51,157 nucleotides of DNA from Mucilaginibacter sp. UR6-1. GTDB lineage: Bacteria; Bacteroidota; Bacteroidia; Sphingobacteriales; Sphingobacteriaceae. The translations under genes were made by a program, and so were the position numbers. Positions within the stretch are counted from its first letter, which is position 1. Each line of letters starts with the position of its first letter. Where the stretch lies: assembly GCF_020880975.1 (NCBI RefSeq), contig NZ_JAJIWP010000009.1, positions 1 to 51,157 of the forward strand, read 5' to 3'. The notes beneath the pieces are model-generated. The model did not search any database and had not been told where the DNA came from. It saw only the letters and a program-made list of their open reading frames with translations. Positions 34,901 to 43,539 of this stretch are shown here, piece by piece.

Positions 34901-36080
34901 GCCCGCCGCCGTTGGTACCTATCCATAAATTGCCTTTTGCATCTTCGGCGAAAGCGTTAACATCGTCATAACCAATAGTGTTTGGCTGCAGGGGGTTATG
35001 CCGGTATAAAGGGAATTTTATTACGTTTTGATTGTAGTAGTTAAACCCTTTTTTGTAGGTGCCTACCCAAATAGTACCCAGATCATCTTTATATAATTCG
35101 GTTAAGCTGTTTTGGCTCAGGCTTTTGCTGTCGTTTTCCTTCTTTACAAGATAGCTGATTGTAAAGCCATTTTTATCGATCAGGTTTACCCCACCCGGAT
35201 CGGTTGACAGCCATATTTTTCCGTTGTTATCCTGTATAATGCTGTTTACCAGGTTAGCATTAAGGCTTTGTCCGGGCGCATCTCTATAAAAATGCTTTAT
35301 GGTTCCGTTTGCCGGATTAAGGTAAAATGCGCCGATAGGGCCTGAATAAAGCCAAATATCATCCTGGGCATCAACAAAAATTCGGTATAGCTGGTATGAT
35401 TTACGTTCAAGGCTGTTCGCTATAGCGGTTGATCGGTATGTTACCTTATTAACACGCGTATCAAACTTGTCAATTACGCCATCTTTATACACTATCCATA
35501 CGTTGCCTTTTGAATCAAGGTGCATATCGGCCACGTTGATAGAATACAGCGAGCCTGATTTGCCTTTTACATTAGGATAGCTCCGGGTTTTGCGCGTTAC
35601 CGGATTATAAATAAAAAGCCCTTCAACAGCGTGCAAAAAATAGTAATTACCGTTTTTGCCCTTCAGTATTTTCATCACCCGGTAGTCGGGCACGCCATAA
35701 GGATTTAAATAAGCACCAACATCTTCGCTGAAACTTTCGGTAGATTGATCATATATGCTATAACCCGATTGTGTTTTTATCCAGAATTTATCGCCTGGCG
35801 CATCAAAAATACTGATGATAAAATTATCACTCAGAGATTTAGGGTTAGCGGCATCGTGCTGGTATAATTTAAAGGTATTGCCATCATAACGGTTAAGGCC
35901 ATTTTGGGTGCCTATCCATAAAAAACCGCGGCTATCTTTTATAAATGCCGTTACATTATTATGCGATAACCCGGTGTTGACATTAATATGTGAAAAAGCA
36001 TATTTATCATTCTGGCCAAAAGCATTTTGCCAAAATAACAGTAACGCAAACACATATCGCATAAATAAAGGCTTCGTCAT
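31959..36080 (-). CDS. Hybrid two-component system regulator (HTCS) of the xylan-type locus
   Basis: A 1373-residue single-polypeptide sensor-regulator. Order: signal peptide (1-22), two seven-bladed-type propellers built of repeats such as GFLWIGTQNGLNRYDG and GNLWIGTNGGGLIYYD (about 30-680), a Y_Y_Y beta-sandwich (about 690-800), one membrane helix (about 805-828), a HisKA with phospho-His near 870 (NVSHEFKTPISLI), a HATPase, a receiver with phospho-Asp near 1163 (LIVSDISMAEMDG) and an AraC-type helix-turn-helix (about 1270-1370). HTCS bind oligosaccharides in the periplasm and activate linked Sus operons. Neighbouring GH10 and SusCD genes point to xylo-oligosaccharide. Confidence 0.96.
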   Translation of the reverse strand: MTKPLFMRYVFALLLFWQNAFGQNDKYAFSHINVNTGLSHNNVTAFIKDSRGFLWIGTQNGLNRYDGNTFKLYQHDAANPKSLSDNFIISIFDAPGDKFWIKTQSGYSIYDQSTESFSEDVGAYLNPYGVPDYRVMKILKGKNGNYYFLHAVEGLFIYNPVTRKTRSYPNVKGKSGSLYSINVADMHLDSKGNVWIVYKDGVIDKFDTRVNKVTYRSTAIANSLERKSYQLYRIFVDAQDDIWLYSGPIGAFYLNPANGTIKHFYRDAPGQSLNANLVNSIIQDNNGKIWLSTDPGGVNLIDKNGFTISYLVKKENDSKSLSQNSLTELYKDDLGTIWVGTYKKGFNYYNQNVIKFPLYRHNPLQPNTIGYDDVNAFAEDAKGNLWIGTNGGGLIYYDRKAEKFTRYINSKTNSNSLSNNVIVSLAVDHEQKLWIGTYFGGLDCFDGKTFTHYRHNETDPYSLSDDRVYEIKEDHLHRLWIGTLSGGLNVLGPDRKKFTFYRAFKPNSIHSDYIFSIIEDSKNNIWVGTSDGIDVIAPNGKIAHYKHINGDPNSLVYNNVYSLLESRNGNICIGTREGLNILNPKTKQLKLYSKQDGLPDNNIVSLEEDAEGNLWMGTANGLSQAKPIAVNGEQRLKFINFNERDGLQGRQFNDDASLITRKGELLFGGGNGFNLFNPSSIKLDKTTPRFVFTDFQLFNTSIKPGEKVNGDVILSKLIADTKTLTLDYDADFFSVDFAALNFLNPENVRYSYKMQGFDDDWILADNKVRKATYTNLSPGDYTFIARAEAIDNSWKAQTISLKITILPPFWRSTAAYICYLILALAILFYIRYRGIKKLKAQFALEQERKEVARQRELDSMKIKFLTNVSHEFKTPISLIMAPVDKLLKDPALSEQGKDLGIIKKNAYRLLNLVNQLLDLRKLETRELKLNLKEGNIIAFIKGISYSFTDIAEQSNIQFAFDTDTVKLDTIFDHDKVERVLLNLLSNAFKFTPAGGNVSVFISSKMHAENTGYCTLKISVIDTGIGIPADKVDKIFERFFQNDAPASMINQGNGIGLSIAKEFVKMHNGVINVEHVANGGSCFTVELPLPVKEAQVAGNARAENKAKATAQDLNKKAKVLLVEDNDDFRFYLKDNLAEHYTILEAVNGKEGWQKALAFHPDLIVSDISMAEMDGLQLSSKIKADSRTSHIPVILLTAMPNEETLLQGLNTGANDYLVKPLNFDVLQSKIKNLLALQMVIKNSQSKKVDVQLHETAIPSADQKFMDTALQYIETNLQNANLSVEELSRHMCMSRVSLYKKMLLLTGKTPVDFIRSIRLRKAAGMLAKSQLTVSEISYQVGFNTPHYFAKTFKAEYDMLPSDYIHQHRKETQHREV

Positions 36081-36155
36081 AATCAGGTTATCAAATCTAT
36101 TAAATAGATATCATAATCCGCATTATAATGCCTGTCATCATATCATTATAAATAA

Positions 36156-36192
36156 AACACTCCTGCAGTCAGGTTAACGCTGCAGGAGTGTT
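36156..36192 (-). terminator. Terminator of the second SusCD operon
   Basis: A 13-bp perfect stem AACACTCCTGCAG (36156-36168) / CTGCAGGAGTGTT (36180-36192), loop of 11. On the minus strand it is followed by TTTTATTTATAA. It lies 47 bases after the last gene of the operon and before the separate HTCS gene, marking them as different transcription units. Confidence 0.85.
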
Positions 36193-36238
36193 GGGTTACT
36201 AAAGCACGTTGAATATAATGCCCTTAACCATATAATTA

Positions 36239-36850
36239 TCAGGGAGTGATAACCAACTCGTTCTCTGATTCAATTACGAGCGGTTTGGTACCCCCGGTAT
36301 AAAACACAACCGTGCCGGTAGCGGCCTCAGCCGGCACCTTAACTACTATTTGCGTTAACGATTTGCTCACAAAGTCCTCAACCAATATATCCGGAGAAAA
36401 TTGTACGCTTGTTACCCAGTTCACAAAATCGCCGGTAATGGTTATGTTATCCCCGGCACGTGCTGTAGCAGGTACCGATGTTATGGTTACCGGTACTTCA
36501 AACTGTATCTCCGTTTTTGAGGTAACGTCGCCGTCAGCGCTTTTAAGGGTTACTAATCCTTTTTCGGTTTCCTGCGGCACGGTTATCACAATCAATTCGT
36601 CAGACTGTTCAACAAAAGCCGAGCTTGATACGGTTGCGCCCGGCAGGTCAATTTCGGTAACCTTTTTCAGGTTGTTGCCAATAAAGCGTATCTGCTCGCC
36701 GTGCTTAACACCTGCAGGGCCAAAGCTTAACAGTTCTACCTTACCGGAATTAACTTCGTTATCTGTGTTTTTGCATGACATGGCCATGGTAATTACCAGC
36801 ATAAAGCCGGTAATTACGGTAAATAATGGTTTATGATATGTTAGTTTCAT
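36239..36850 (-). CDS. IPT/TIG-domain surface lipoprotein (203 aa)
   Basis: The protein has a signal peptide with lipobox AMSC and two consecutive IPT/TIG beta-sandwiches: LLSFGPAGVKHGEQIRFIGNNLKKVTEIDLPGA and VTITSVPATARAGDNITITGDFVNWVTSVQF. IPT/TIG modules are common spacers in surface glycan-binding proteins. There is no separate recognisable binding domain, so it may be a short accessory lipoprotein of the xylan-type locus. It is the last gene of the operon, 27 bases after the larger surface glycan-binding protein. Confidence 0.8.
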   Translation of the reverse strand: MKLTYHKPLFTVITGFMLVITMAMSCKNTDNEVNSGKVELLSFGPAGVKHGEQIRFIGNNLKKVTEIDLPGATVSSSAFVEQSDELIVITVPQETEKGLVTLKSADGDVTSKTEIQFEVPVTITSVPATARAGDNITITGDFVNWVTSVQFSPDILVEDFVSKSLTQIVVKVPAEAATGTVVFYTGGTKPLVIESENELVITP

Positions 36851-36877
36851 ATTATTTCAGGTTGAGTATGAATAGCG

Positions 36878-38026
36878 TTAGTCTTTATTAACTTTAGGAA
36901 CTACCCTGAAGTTGTCAAATGATATGTCAGCATCTAACTCTCCCGGACCAAGGAGAAGTATACGCGTGTAATAGCCATTCGGCCTTACAGTCAGCGGTGA
37001 GGCGAAACTATCCGCATATTCATCAAACGGAATAGTAATGGTTTGCCATTTGCCTTTTGTATCTATCGGCGGGTTCCATAAATAAGCGTCGTTATTAAAG
37101 TCAGACAAACCGAAATTAAACCGGATCATGTTGTTGTTATATGGCTTAACGGTGTTTACTTCAAATTTCAGGTTGTAATCTTCGGGCTTTAAAATGGCAG
37201 CATCCGGAATATTCTTACTGATAGGCCCCATGGCATCAGGTGGGCCGCCTGCAACTTCTGTCCAGCCCCAGGCACCAATTACACGTTTTACACGAATGTA
37301 ATTGCCGTTGATAGCGATCGGATCGTCAGGCCCCGGAGAACTCACTACGAACGACGCGTTCCACCAGCCTGTAAAAGGGTCGCTGCTCAGAATGATGTTA
37401 CGGTTGTCCCTGAAAAACAAGTCTGATTTGGTTTCACCAAAATTGGTTTTAACCGTGATAGGGCCGGGCTGCGCGCCAGCCGGAACCCGTACTTTGATTA
37501 CCGCGTCGGTAATTGATTCAATTTCAGCCTCGGCGCCACCTGTAAAGGTTACGGTTAACGGCTGGTAAAAATAGTTGCCATTAATAGTGGCTATTTCACC
37601 GGCAGGTACATACTCACAATCCATATATGATATTTGCGGCTCGGCTATGCTAACAGTAAAATCATGCTCAAGTGTTTTTCCGTCCGAAAAAACAATTTTT
37701 ATCTTATTAGTAATATCTACCGGAATTTCACTGGGTACGCTTACCAGTATTGAGGTGCTGGTTACATAAGTGGTAGTTACAATAGCTTTCCTGTCATTAA
37801 ACCATATTTCGCGGGCGTTTTGCAGGTTTGTACCAACTATTGCAATAAGATTACCCTGCCCTGCGGATACCAACAACGAATCGGATGAATTCGGGTCAGT
37901 TATCCTGATGTAACTTATGGTTGGTGTACCGCCATCGTTATTATCATTTTTTGAACATGACGAATAAATACTTACTGTAAGTGCTGCCACAATAAGTAAT
38001 ATGAGTGCTTTGAATATCTTTTTCAT
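36878..38026 (-). CDS. Surface glycan-binding lipoprotein with IPT/TIG repeats (SGBP-B type)
   Basis: A 382-residue lipoprotein (lipobox YSSC, followed by KNDNNDGG, an Asp/Asn-rich surface-export-like stretch). Two IPT/TIG domains (about 37-210) are followed by a C-terminal beta-sandwich (about 215-380, SSDPFTGWWNASFVVSSPG and AWGWTEVAGGPPDAMG) with exposed Trp residues, as in the xylan-binding C-terminal domain of SGBP-B proteins. It sits on the cell surface and captures long polysaccharide for the SusCD pair, whose SusD gene ends 27 bases upstream. Confidence 0.88.
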   Translation of the reverse strand: MKKIFKALILLIVAALTVSIYSSCSKNDNNDGGTPTISYIRITDPNSSDSLLVSAGQGNLIAIVGTNLQNAREIWFNDRKAIVTTTYVTSTSILVSVPSEIPVDITNKIKIVFSDGKTLEHDFTVSIAEPQISYMDCEYVPAGEIATINGNYFYQPLTVTFTGGAEAEIESITDAVIKVRVPAGAQPGPITVKTNFGETKSDLFFRDNRNIILSSDPFTGWWNASFVVSSPGPDDPIAINGNYIRVKRVIGAWGWTEVAGGPPDAMGPISKNIPDAAILKPEDYNLKFEVNTVKPYNNNMIRFNFGLSDFNNDAYLWNPPIDTKGKWQTITIPFDEYADSFASPLTVRPNGYYTRILLLGPGELDADISFDNFRVVPKVNKD

Positions 38027-38053
38027 CTTTACTTTATTTAAATAAACAGATGT

Positions 38054-39739
38054 TTATTGTGCATAATAGTCAACCGCCGGTTTTTTCAGGTTGGGCGCCT
38101 GGTCCAACTCCGGTGTAGGTATAGGCAATAAAAAGTTACCGCTATTGGCGTTGATAACGCGGTCGGTAGTAGCCCATGGCGTTTTGGTCAGCGTCCATTG
38201 TGTTGGGTTCGGGAACTGGTTAGGAGCAGTAAAGAACAAGCCTCTATCCTGCGAGTTAAGTATGCTGTACGCCTTTTGCGCATTGTAATAATGCATGCTC
38301 ACCAGATCATACCAGGCCATGCCCTCCATCGCGAATTCAAGTACGCGCTCTTTAAATATCACATCCAGCGTAAGCGGGTCCTCAAAGGCAGGCAATCCTG
38401 ATCGTGTATGTACTTTGTTAAAGTAGTCAACAGCCACCGCATCCGTAGTTGATGCACTGTTACCCAGCTCAGCTTCGGCATATATTAAATACATTTCGGC
38501 CAGGCGCATCATGTAAGTATCGTGCCCGTAGTATTGTTGCGCGGCTAAGCCGCCATTATCCTTGGCTTTGCCGGTTACATACTTTTTGATGGCTAAAAAG
38601 TTATTGTCGCTACCAGTAAAAGGATATATGAGCCTTTGCTCACCGCCGGGTATTGATTGGGTAATTTCAGGATACGAAGCGCCGGGCAGCATAAAGGTAG
38701 CTTTTAAACGCTGGTCGAGCGTACGGCCTTTAAGTTCATTGTCGGCCGCGTTAACCGTAAAGCCGTCATACTGTTTCATCATCCACCAGGTGGCGCTTTT
38801 ATCGCCGCCCCAGCCATCGCCGTTGGCAATGTCGCCGCTGTAAGCAAGGTAAGCCGGGGTTGAGTTTTGCGTACCCCACGCACCCGGTGAGTACACCCAC
38901 TGTAATGAGAATATTGATTCGGTATTATTATCGTAAGGAAACAGGAAAAGGCTGGCATAGTTTTGCAGTAACGTGTAACCGCCTTGCTTTATCACCCTAT
39001 CGGCAAAGTATTTGGCGCTGTCAAGATCCGTTTGGTTGCGTTGGCCTGATCCGGCGCTCCCAACGCCTGATCTGTTAAGATAAAAGCGGGCAAGCATGGC
39101 TTCGGCAGCCCATTTGGTTACCCTGCCCGGACGTATGGGTGTTTCTGTTAACCCATTGGCGGCGGCACGCATGTCGTTAATAATAAATTTCCACACGCTG
39201 GGCACCGTGTTTTTACGAAGGCTGGTATCTAACAACAGTTTTGTGTTGTTTTCAATAACAGGCACCTCGCCCCAGTTCATCACCAAAAAGCGATAAGCCA
39301 GTGCACGCATAAAACGTGTTTCGGCTATAGCTTGATTTTTTACTGTGGCTGATACACCATCACCCGCATAGGTTTCAATGTTTTGCCTGGTTAGGTTTGA
39401 TTGGGCAACAACAATAAAAAATGCGCGCCAGGCTGCCGAGTTTTCCAAATTATCGCCGGTGGTGTTAAACAATACGTTACCCCTGTCGTTATAAGCTGAA
39501 AAAGCCGTTCCGGCCCTAAAGTCGCCCAGGTTGTATGATGCCTTGTCATTATAATCAAACCAAACTTTACTATATAGTAAACCTGTGCCTGCCAGTACCT
39601 GGTCGTCCGTTTTATAAAAACTGGCATCAACTATAGCATCAGTAGGCAATTTTTCTAAAAAGGCCTTTTTACATGCCGAGAGCATGATCACGGGGAACAA
39701 ACACAAGCCCCAAAAAATCTTATTATTTGTGATTTTCAT
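38054..39739 (-). CDS. SusD/RagB-family outer-membrane lipoprotein (xylan-type locus)
   Basis: From ATG 39739 (MKITNNKIFWGLC) the lipoprotein has 561 residues with lipobox LSAC. SusD signatures: ARFLAETRFMRALAYRFLVMNWGEVPVI-like segment, WAAEAMLARFYLNRSG, and MRLAEMYLIYAEAELGN. Longer than the first SusD of the window, as is common for xylan and glycan binders. The frame is open to 39766, overlapping SusC, but the internal ATG places the lipobox correctly and leaves a 10-base gap. It is the extracellular lid of the adjacent SusC. Confidence 0.95.
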   Translation of the reverse strand: MKITNNKIFWGLCLFPVIMLSACKKAFLEKLPTDAIVDASFYKTDDQVLAGTGLLYSKVWFDYNDKASYNLGDFRAGTAFSAYNDRGNVLFNTTGDNLENSAAWRAFFIVVAQSNLTRQNIETYAGDGVSATVKNQAIAETRFMRALAYRFLVMNWGEVPVIENNTKLLLDTSLRKNTVPSVWKFIINDMRAAANGLTETPIRPGRVTKWAAEAMLARFYLNRSGVGSAGSGQRNQTDLDSAKYFADRVIKQGGYTLLQNYASLFLFPYDNNTESIFSLQWVYSPGAWGTQNSTPAYLAYSGDIANGDGWGGDKSATWWMMKQYDGFTVNAADNELKGRTLDQRLKATFMLPGASYPEITQSIPGGEQRLIYPFTGSDNNFLAIKKYVTGKAKDNGGLAAQQYYGHDTYMMRLAEMYLIYAEAELGNSASTTDAVAVDYFNKVHTRSGLPAFEDPLTLDVIFKERVLEFAMEGMAWYDLVSMHYYNAQKAYSILNSQDRGLFFTAPNQFPNPTQWTLTKTPWATTDRVINANSGNFLLPIPTPELDQAPNLKKPAVDYYAQ

Positions 39740-39749
39740 CTCTTTAATA

Positions 39750-42700
39750 TTATAAATCAATTCCAAAACTGAATGTGTAAAATGGCGTTAGCGGATAGCG
39801 CCCGTTATCAAGCCCAATAGCCTGGTTAGTGGCTTGCGCATCGCGGCCAACGTATGAGCCAACTTCGGGATCTAAACCTTTATAGCCGGTTATTGTGGCC
39901 AGGTTTTGCACACCAAAAGCTATACGGGCACCGCGTACAAATTTTTGTTTAGCCAAAAAGTTAGCAGGCACGTTGTATGACAGGGTTACGTTTTTAAGTC
40001 TGATAAATGATCCGTCCTCAACCCACTTATCGGTAATACGCGCGTAGTTGCCGTTGGGGCCAAATGATATACGGGCAACGTTTGTACCCGGGTTTGCCAA
40101 TGATACCGAGCCGTCAGCATTTGTTATAGGGCGGGCATAATCCATAGCGGTAACCAGCATGTTACGGCTCAGGTTAATATTATTTGGGTTTGAGTTTGCC
40201 CTTGCCAGGTAATTGTATACATCATTACCATAAGCCGCTGTTAAAAGCACGCTCAGGTTAAAACCCTTGTAAGCGAAGTTATTGGTAAAACCGGCATACA
40301 GCTTAGGCCATGGGTTGCCGATGTTGGTAAGGTCGTTCACATCAATCTTTCCATCGCCGTTAATATCCTTATACTTAACATCGCCTACCCAAACACCGTT
40401 AACATCGGCAGTTGGCAGCCTGTTGCCATTATTATCAACCGGTACAGCACTGTTGTTTATCTCATCAACAGATTGAAAAATGCCTTCCTCAATATATCCC
40501 TGGAATAACCATGGTGCCGAACCCACTGCTGATTTTTGCGTCCAGTTATCTAACCACCATGATGTACGTGATATAAATGCCGACTCGCTATTAAGCTTTT
40601 TGATAGTGGTTTTAAAGTGCGATATGTTGAAATTACTTGTCCAGGTAAAGTTTTTATTGGTGATGTTGGTTGTGTTTAAGGTTACGCCCCAGCCTTTATT
40701 GGTTAAAGTACCAATGTTTACCAGCGGAGCGCCAACAGCACCGGTACCATTTGTGCCCATATACCATGGCAGCGAAAGGTCCATCAACAAGTTACTGGTT
40801 TCTTTTTCATAATAGTCAGCCTCAATGTTAATGCGGTCTTTAAGTAAACCAATGTTTACGCCGATGTTGTTGGTGCGGGTTTCTTCCCATTTAAGGTTAG
40901 GGTTAGCAAACTTGCTTGGTAAAAAGCCGGTACTGCTTGGTGTAGCACCCGGCGCCAGTGGCGAGTATATGCCCGCGCCGCCACCCTGGTTACCGGTTAA
41001 GCCTGTTTCAACACGAAGTTTTAACTCGTTGATCGCCGGTATATTCCAGAATTTCTCGTTTGTAATACGCCAGGCTGCTGATACCGATGGGAAATAACCC
41101 CAGATATTTTCTGAACCGAAGTTTGAAGAACCATCGGCACGTATGGCACCTGATACAATATATCTGTCGTTATAGTTATAATTGATCCGGGCCAGGTATG
41201 ATTCTAAGGCCCAATGCCCGGAGCCGCCGCCATTGCTTGCGGTTAGTGGGTCACCGGCCTCAATATCAAATACATCGTTTGTTAAAAAGCCTGTTCGGCG
41301 GGCCGAAAGGTTTTTCCAGGTACCTGCCTGCGCTTCATGGCTGGCTATTACGTTAAAATTATGTTTGCCAAAGCTTTTATTATATTCCAGCAACTGGTTC
41401 CAGTTCCAGTACGTGTTTGAGCCGGTGGCGTTTGTAAAAGCGGCCGTAACGTTTTCGGCCCAGCCAATTTTATAAGTAGGAATGTAGTTTTGCGATTCGG
41501 AGTAGCCAACGTTTGTAGTGAGCGATGTTTTAAAATGCAGCTCGGGCAGTATTTTAACATCAGCCCTTAAACCACCGCGAAACTCGCGGCGTAAAAAATT
41601 GTTGGTTACCAGGTTTGCTATAGCAACCGGGTTAACAGGCGCAAACTGGTTGGCACCATTGTTAAGATCGCCACCGCCCCATGAGCCATCAATATTTTTG
41701 ACCGGTATTTGTGGTGTTAGCTGTATGCCGTTAGATATTAGGTTCTCTTGGCTGGTAGTTAAATTCTCTTTGGTTTGGCTAAAATTAAGATCAGTACCAA
41801 AGGTTAACCATTCCTTTGCCTTACTATCCATATTTAAGCGTGCCGAATACCTTTTAAAGCCCGAGCCTGCTGCCACGCCCTTTTGGTCAAGATAATCGCC
41901 TGATAGATAATATTTTGTTTTTTCGGTACCTCCGCTAAGGCTCAGGGTATGGTTTTGGCGCGCGCTGTTTCTAAAAAGCTCATCCTGCCAGTTAGTACCC
42001 TCGCCTAATAACGATGGGTCTAAAAACTCAAGCGGTGTTTCACCACCGGCAATAGCATGATACTCGCCAACCATTTGGGCATATTGCCTAAGGTTCATTA
42101 CATCAAGGTGCTTGGGCGCGGTTTGCAATCCGTACTGGTAGTTATAGGTAAGTTTTACATCTCCCGCTTTACCTCTTTTTGTGGTGATCAATACAACGCC
42201 GTTTGTGGCGCGCGAACCATATAGCGATGTTGCTGCCGGACCTTGCAACACCTGGATATCTTCAATATCAGTAGGGTTAATACCCGCTAAAGGGTTAGTT
42301 GAGCTTTGCGGACCTAAGCCTATTTGAGTAGGAGCTATCTGTATATCATCAATAACATAAAGCGGATCGGTAGCACCATTAATAGTACTCACACCACGTA
42401 TGTTGATTGACATGCCGCCGCCCGGCTGCCCTGTATTTTGGGTTACATACACGCCGGCCGAGCGGCCTTGCAAGGCTTGCTCAACAGTTGTATTAACTGT
42501 ACGGTTAAGCTCTTTTGCCGAAATAGATGTTTGCGCGCTTGATAAGTTGGCCTTTTTAGCGCTGCCGTAAGCTACCTTTACAACAACTTCTTCTAAAGCG
42601 GTTGCCGATGGCTTTAAGGCTATGCTTACATTAGTTTTGTCGGTTAGGGTAAATTGCTGTTTTTCCATCCCTAAATAAGAAACGGTTAAACTGCTGCTGC

Positions 42701-42905
42701 CCCCGGGCACGTTAATTGAAAATGCACCCATCGCGTTTGTTGCAACCGAAACGTTGGTACCGGTTACCGTAACGGTTGCTCCCGGAAGGGTTTCGCCGCT
42801 TTGATTGGTAACTGTCCCGGTTATTACACGGCTTTGTGCAAATGCAATTGCACACGCGCAGGTAAACACAGACAGCAATAGTAATCTTTGTAAAATTTGT
42901 CGCAT
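39750..42905 (-). CDS. SusC/RagA-family TonB-dependent transporter (xylan-type locus)
   Basis: A 1051-residue transporter: signal peptide (LQRLLLLSVFTCACAIAFAQ), carboxypeptidase-regulatory domain (VITGTVTNQSGETLPGATVTVTG), plug (QALQGRSAGVYVTQ, SINIRGVSTI, ATSLYGSRATNGVVLITTKRGK) and barrel. Unlike the SusC at 22990-26292 it lacks the STN domain, consistent with control by an HTCS instead of sigma/FecR. It imports oligosaccharide with the SusD encoded immediately downstream. It is the first gene of a four-gene operon (SusC, SusD, SGBP, IPT protein). Confidence 0.96.
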   Translation of the reverse strand: MRQILQRLLLLSVFTCACAIAFAQSRVITGTVTNQSGETLPGATVTVTGTNVSVATNAMGAFSINVPGGSSSLTVSYLGMEKQQFTLTDKTNVSIALKPSATALEEVVVKVAYGSAKKANLSSAQTSISAKELNRTVNTTVEQALQGRSAGVYVTQNTGQPGGGMSINIRGVSTINGATDPLYVIDDIQIAPTQIGLGPQSSTNPLAGINPTDIEDIQVLQGPAATSLYGSRATNGVVLITTKRGKAGDVKLTYNYQYGLQTAPKHLDVMNLRQYAQMVGEYHAIAGGETPLEFLDPSLLGEGTNWQDELFRNSARQNHTLSLSGGTEKTKYYLSGDYLDQKGVAAGSGFKRYSARLNMDSKAKEWLTFGTDLNFSQTKENLTTSQENLISNGIQLTPQIPVKNIDGSWGGGDLNNGANQFAPVNPVAIANLVTNNFLRREFRGGLRADVKILPELHFKTSLTTNVGYSESQNYIPTYKIGWAENVTAAFTNATGSNTYWNWNQLLEYNKSFGKHNFNVIASHEAQAGTWKNLSARRTGFLTNDVFDIEAGDPLTASNGGGSGHWALESYLARINYNYNDRYIVSGAIRADGSSNFGSENIWGYFPSVSAAWRITNEKFWNIPAINELKLRVETGLTGNQGGGAGIYSPLAPGATPSSTGFLPSKFANPNLKWEETRTNNIGVNIGLLKDRINIEADYYEKETSNLLMDLSLPWYMGTNGTGAVGAPLVNIGTLTNKGWGVTLNTTNITNKNFTWTSNFNISHFKTTIKKLNSESAFISRTSWWLDNWTQKSAVGSAPWLFQGYIEEGIFQSVDEINNSAVPVDNNGNRLPTADVNGVWVGDVKYKDINGDGKIDVNDLTNIGNPWPKLYAGFTNNFAYKGFNLSVLLTAAYGNDVYNYLARANSNPNNINLSRNMLVTAMDYARPITNADGSVSLANPGTNVARISFGPNGNYARITDKWVEDGSFIRLKNVTLSYNVPANFLAKQKFVRGARIAFGVQNLATITGYKGLDPEVGSYVGRDAQATNQAIGLDNGRYPLTPFYTFSFGIDL

Positions 42906-43539
42906 GGTTTATTAATTAGGTTTATTGGTAAGTGGCTTGTAATAATGTATGCTTACACGCTTAATATTGCGGTTACACCGGCCTATTATCCGTTCAGGTT
43001 TCGCCGAAAGTTTATCAGGATATTAAAGGAATTAATTGGTGGTTGTATATCAATTGTTACCCGTATAATTAACAGGCTCAATTATAACTGCCGGTAAAAA
43101 ATGGCGACAGGTTGTTGGCAATTGATCGCTGAATTTACAGCATAGAAAATCAGAAGTAAAAATTTTACCATAGCACTTCATTATTTAGGAAATTGGTTTA
43201 TAAAAAAATTGGTTTACATGCCGGGCCGGTTAGTTGAATTGCCCGTATTTATAATTGCTGAATTTAGGTGGGTTTAAAATTAATGCATACAAAGGATGTT
43301 AATATTAATACCACAAATGTTAACCTTTAATAACACTCTTATTATTAATACTTTACATAAAAATCATCTATTACGGTTTACCTTTACTGCGTGTGTATTT
43401 CATATCATATTTACCTGTCACAGATAAGTACAAGCCAAATGAACACCTCTGTGTGTTAACCTGGTTGTGTGCGGAAATAATTAAAGGTTGACTTTTCACT
43501 GATGCCAAATAGGCCTGGCGGTTATTACATTTGTTAATA
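42906..43539. other. Long regulatory gap upstream of the second SusCD operon
   Basis: About 630 bases, very A/T rich, carrying the divergent control region of the SusCD operon (leftward) and of the flavin oxidoreductase (rightward). The only clear structure is the 11-bp direct repeat at 43190-43216. A TACATTTG at 43526-43533 fits the -7 consensus for the rightward gene but has no well-placed -33 element. No RNA gene or convincing ORF is present. Confidence 0.4.
43190..43216. promoter_or_regulatory. 11-bp direct repeat, candidate HTCS operator
   Basis: AAATTGGTTTA occurs exactly at 43190-43200 and 43206-43216, 16 bases start to start. It lies 285 bases upstream of the SusC start. AraC-type domains of HTCS proteins bind direct repeats, so this is a candidate site for the regulator at 31959-36080. 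I found no copy upstream of the xylanase gene. Confidence 0.35.

Noticed and set aside
43526..43533. TACATTTG as promoter of the flavin oxidoreductase
   Set aside because: It matches the -7 consensus but is only 7 bases from the ATG and has no TTG at the expected distance (nearest is 35 bases upstream).
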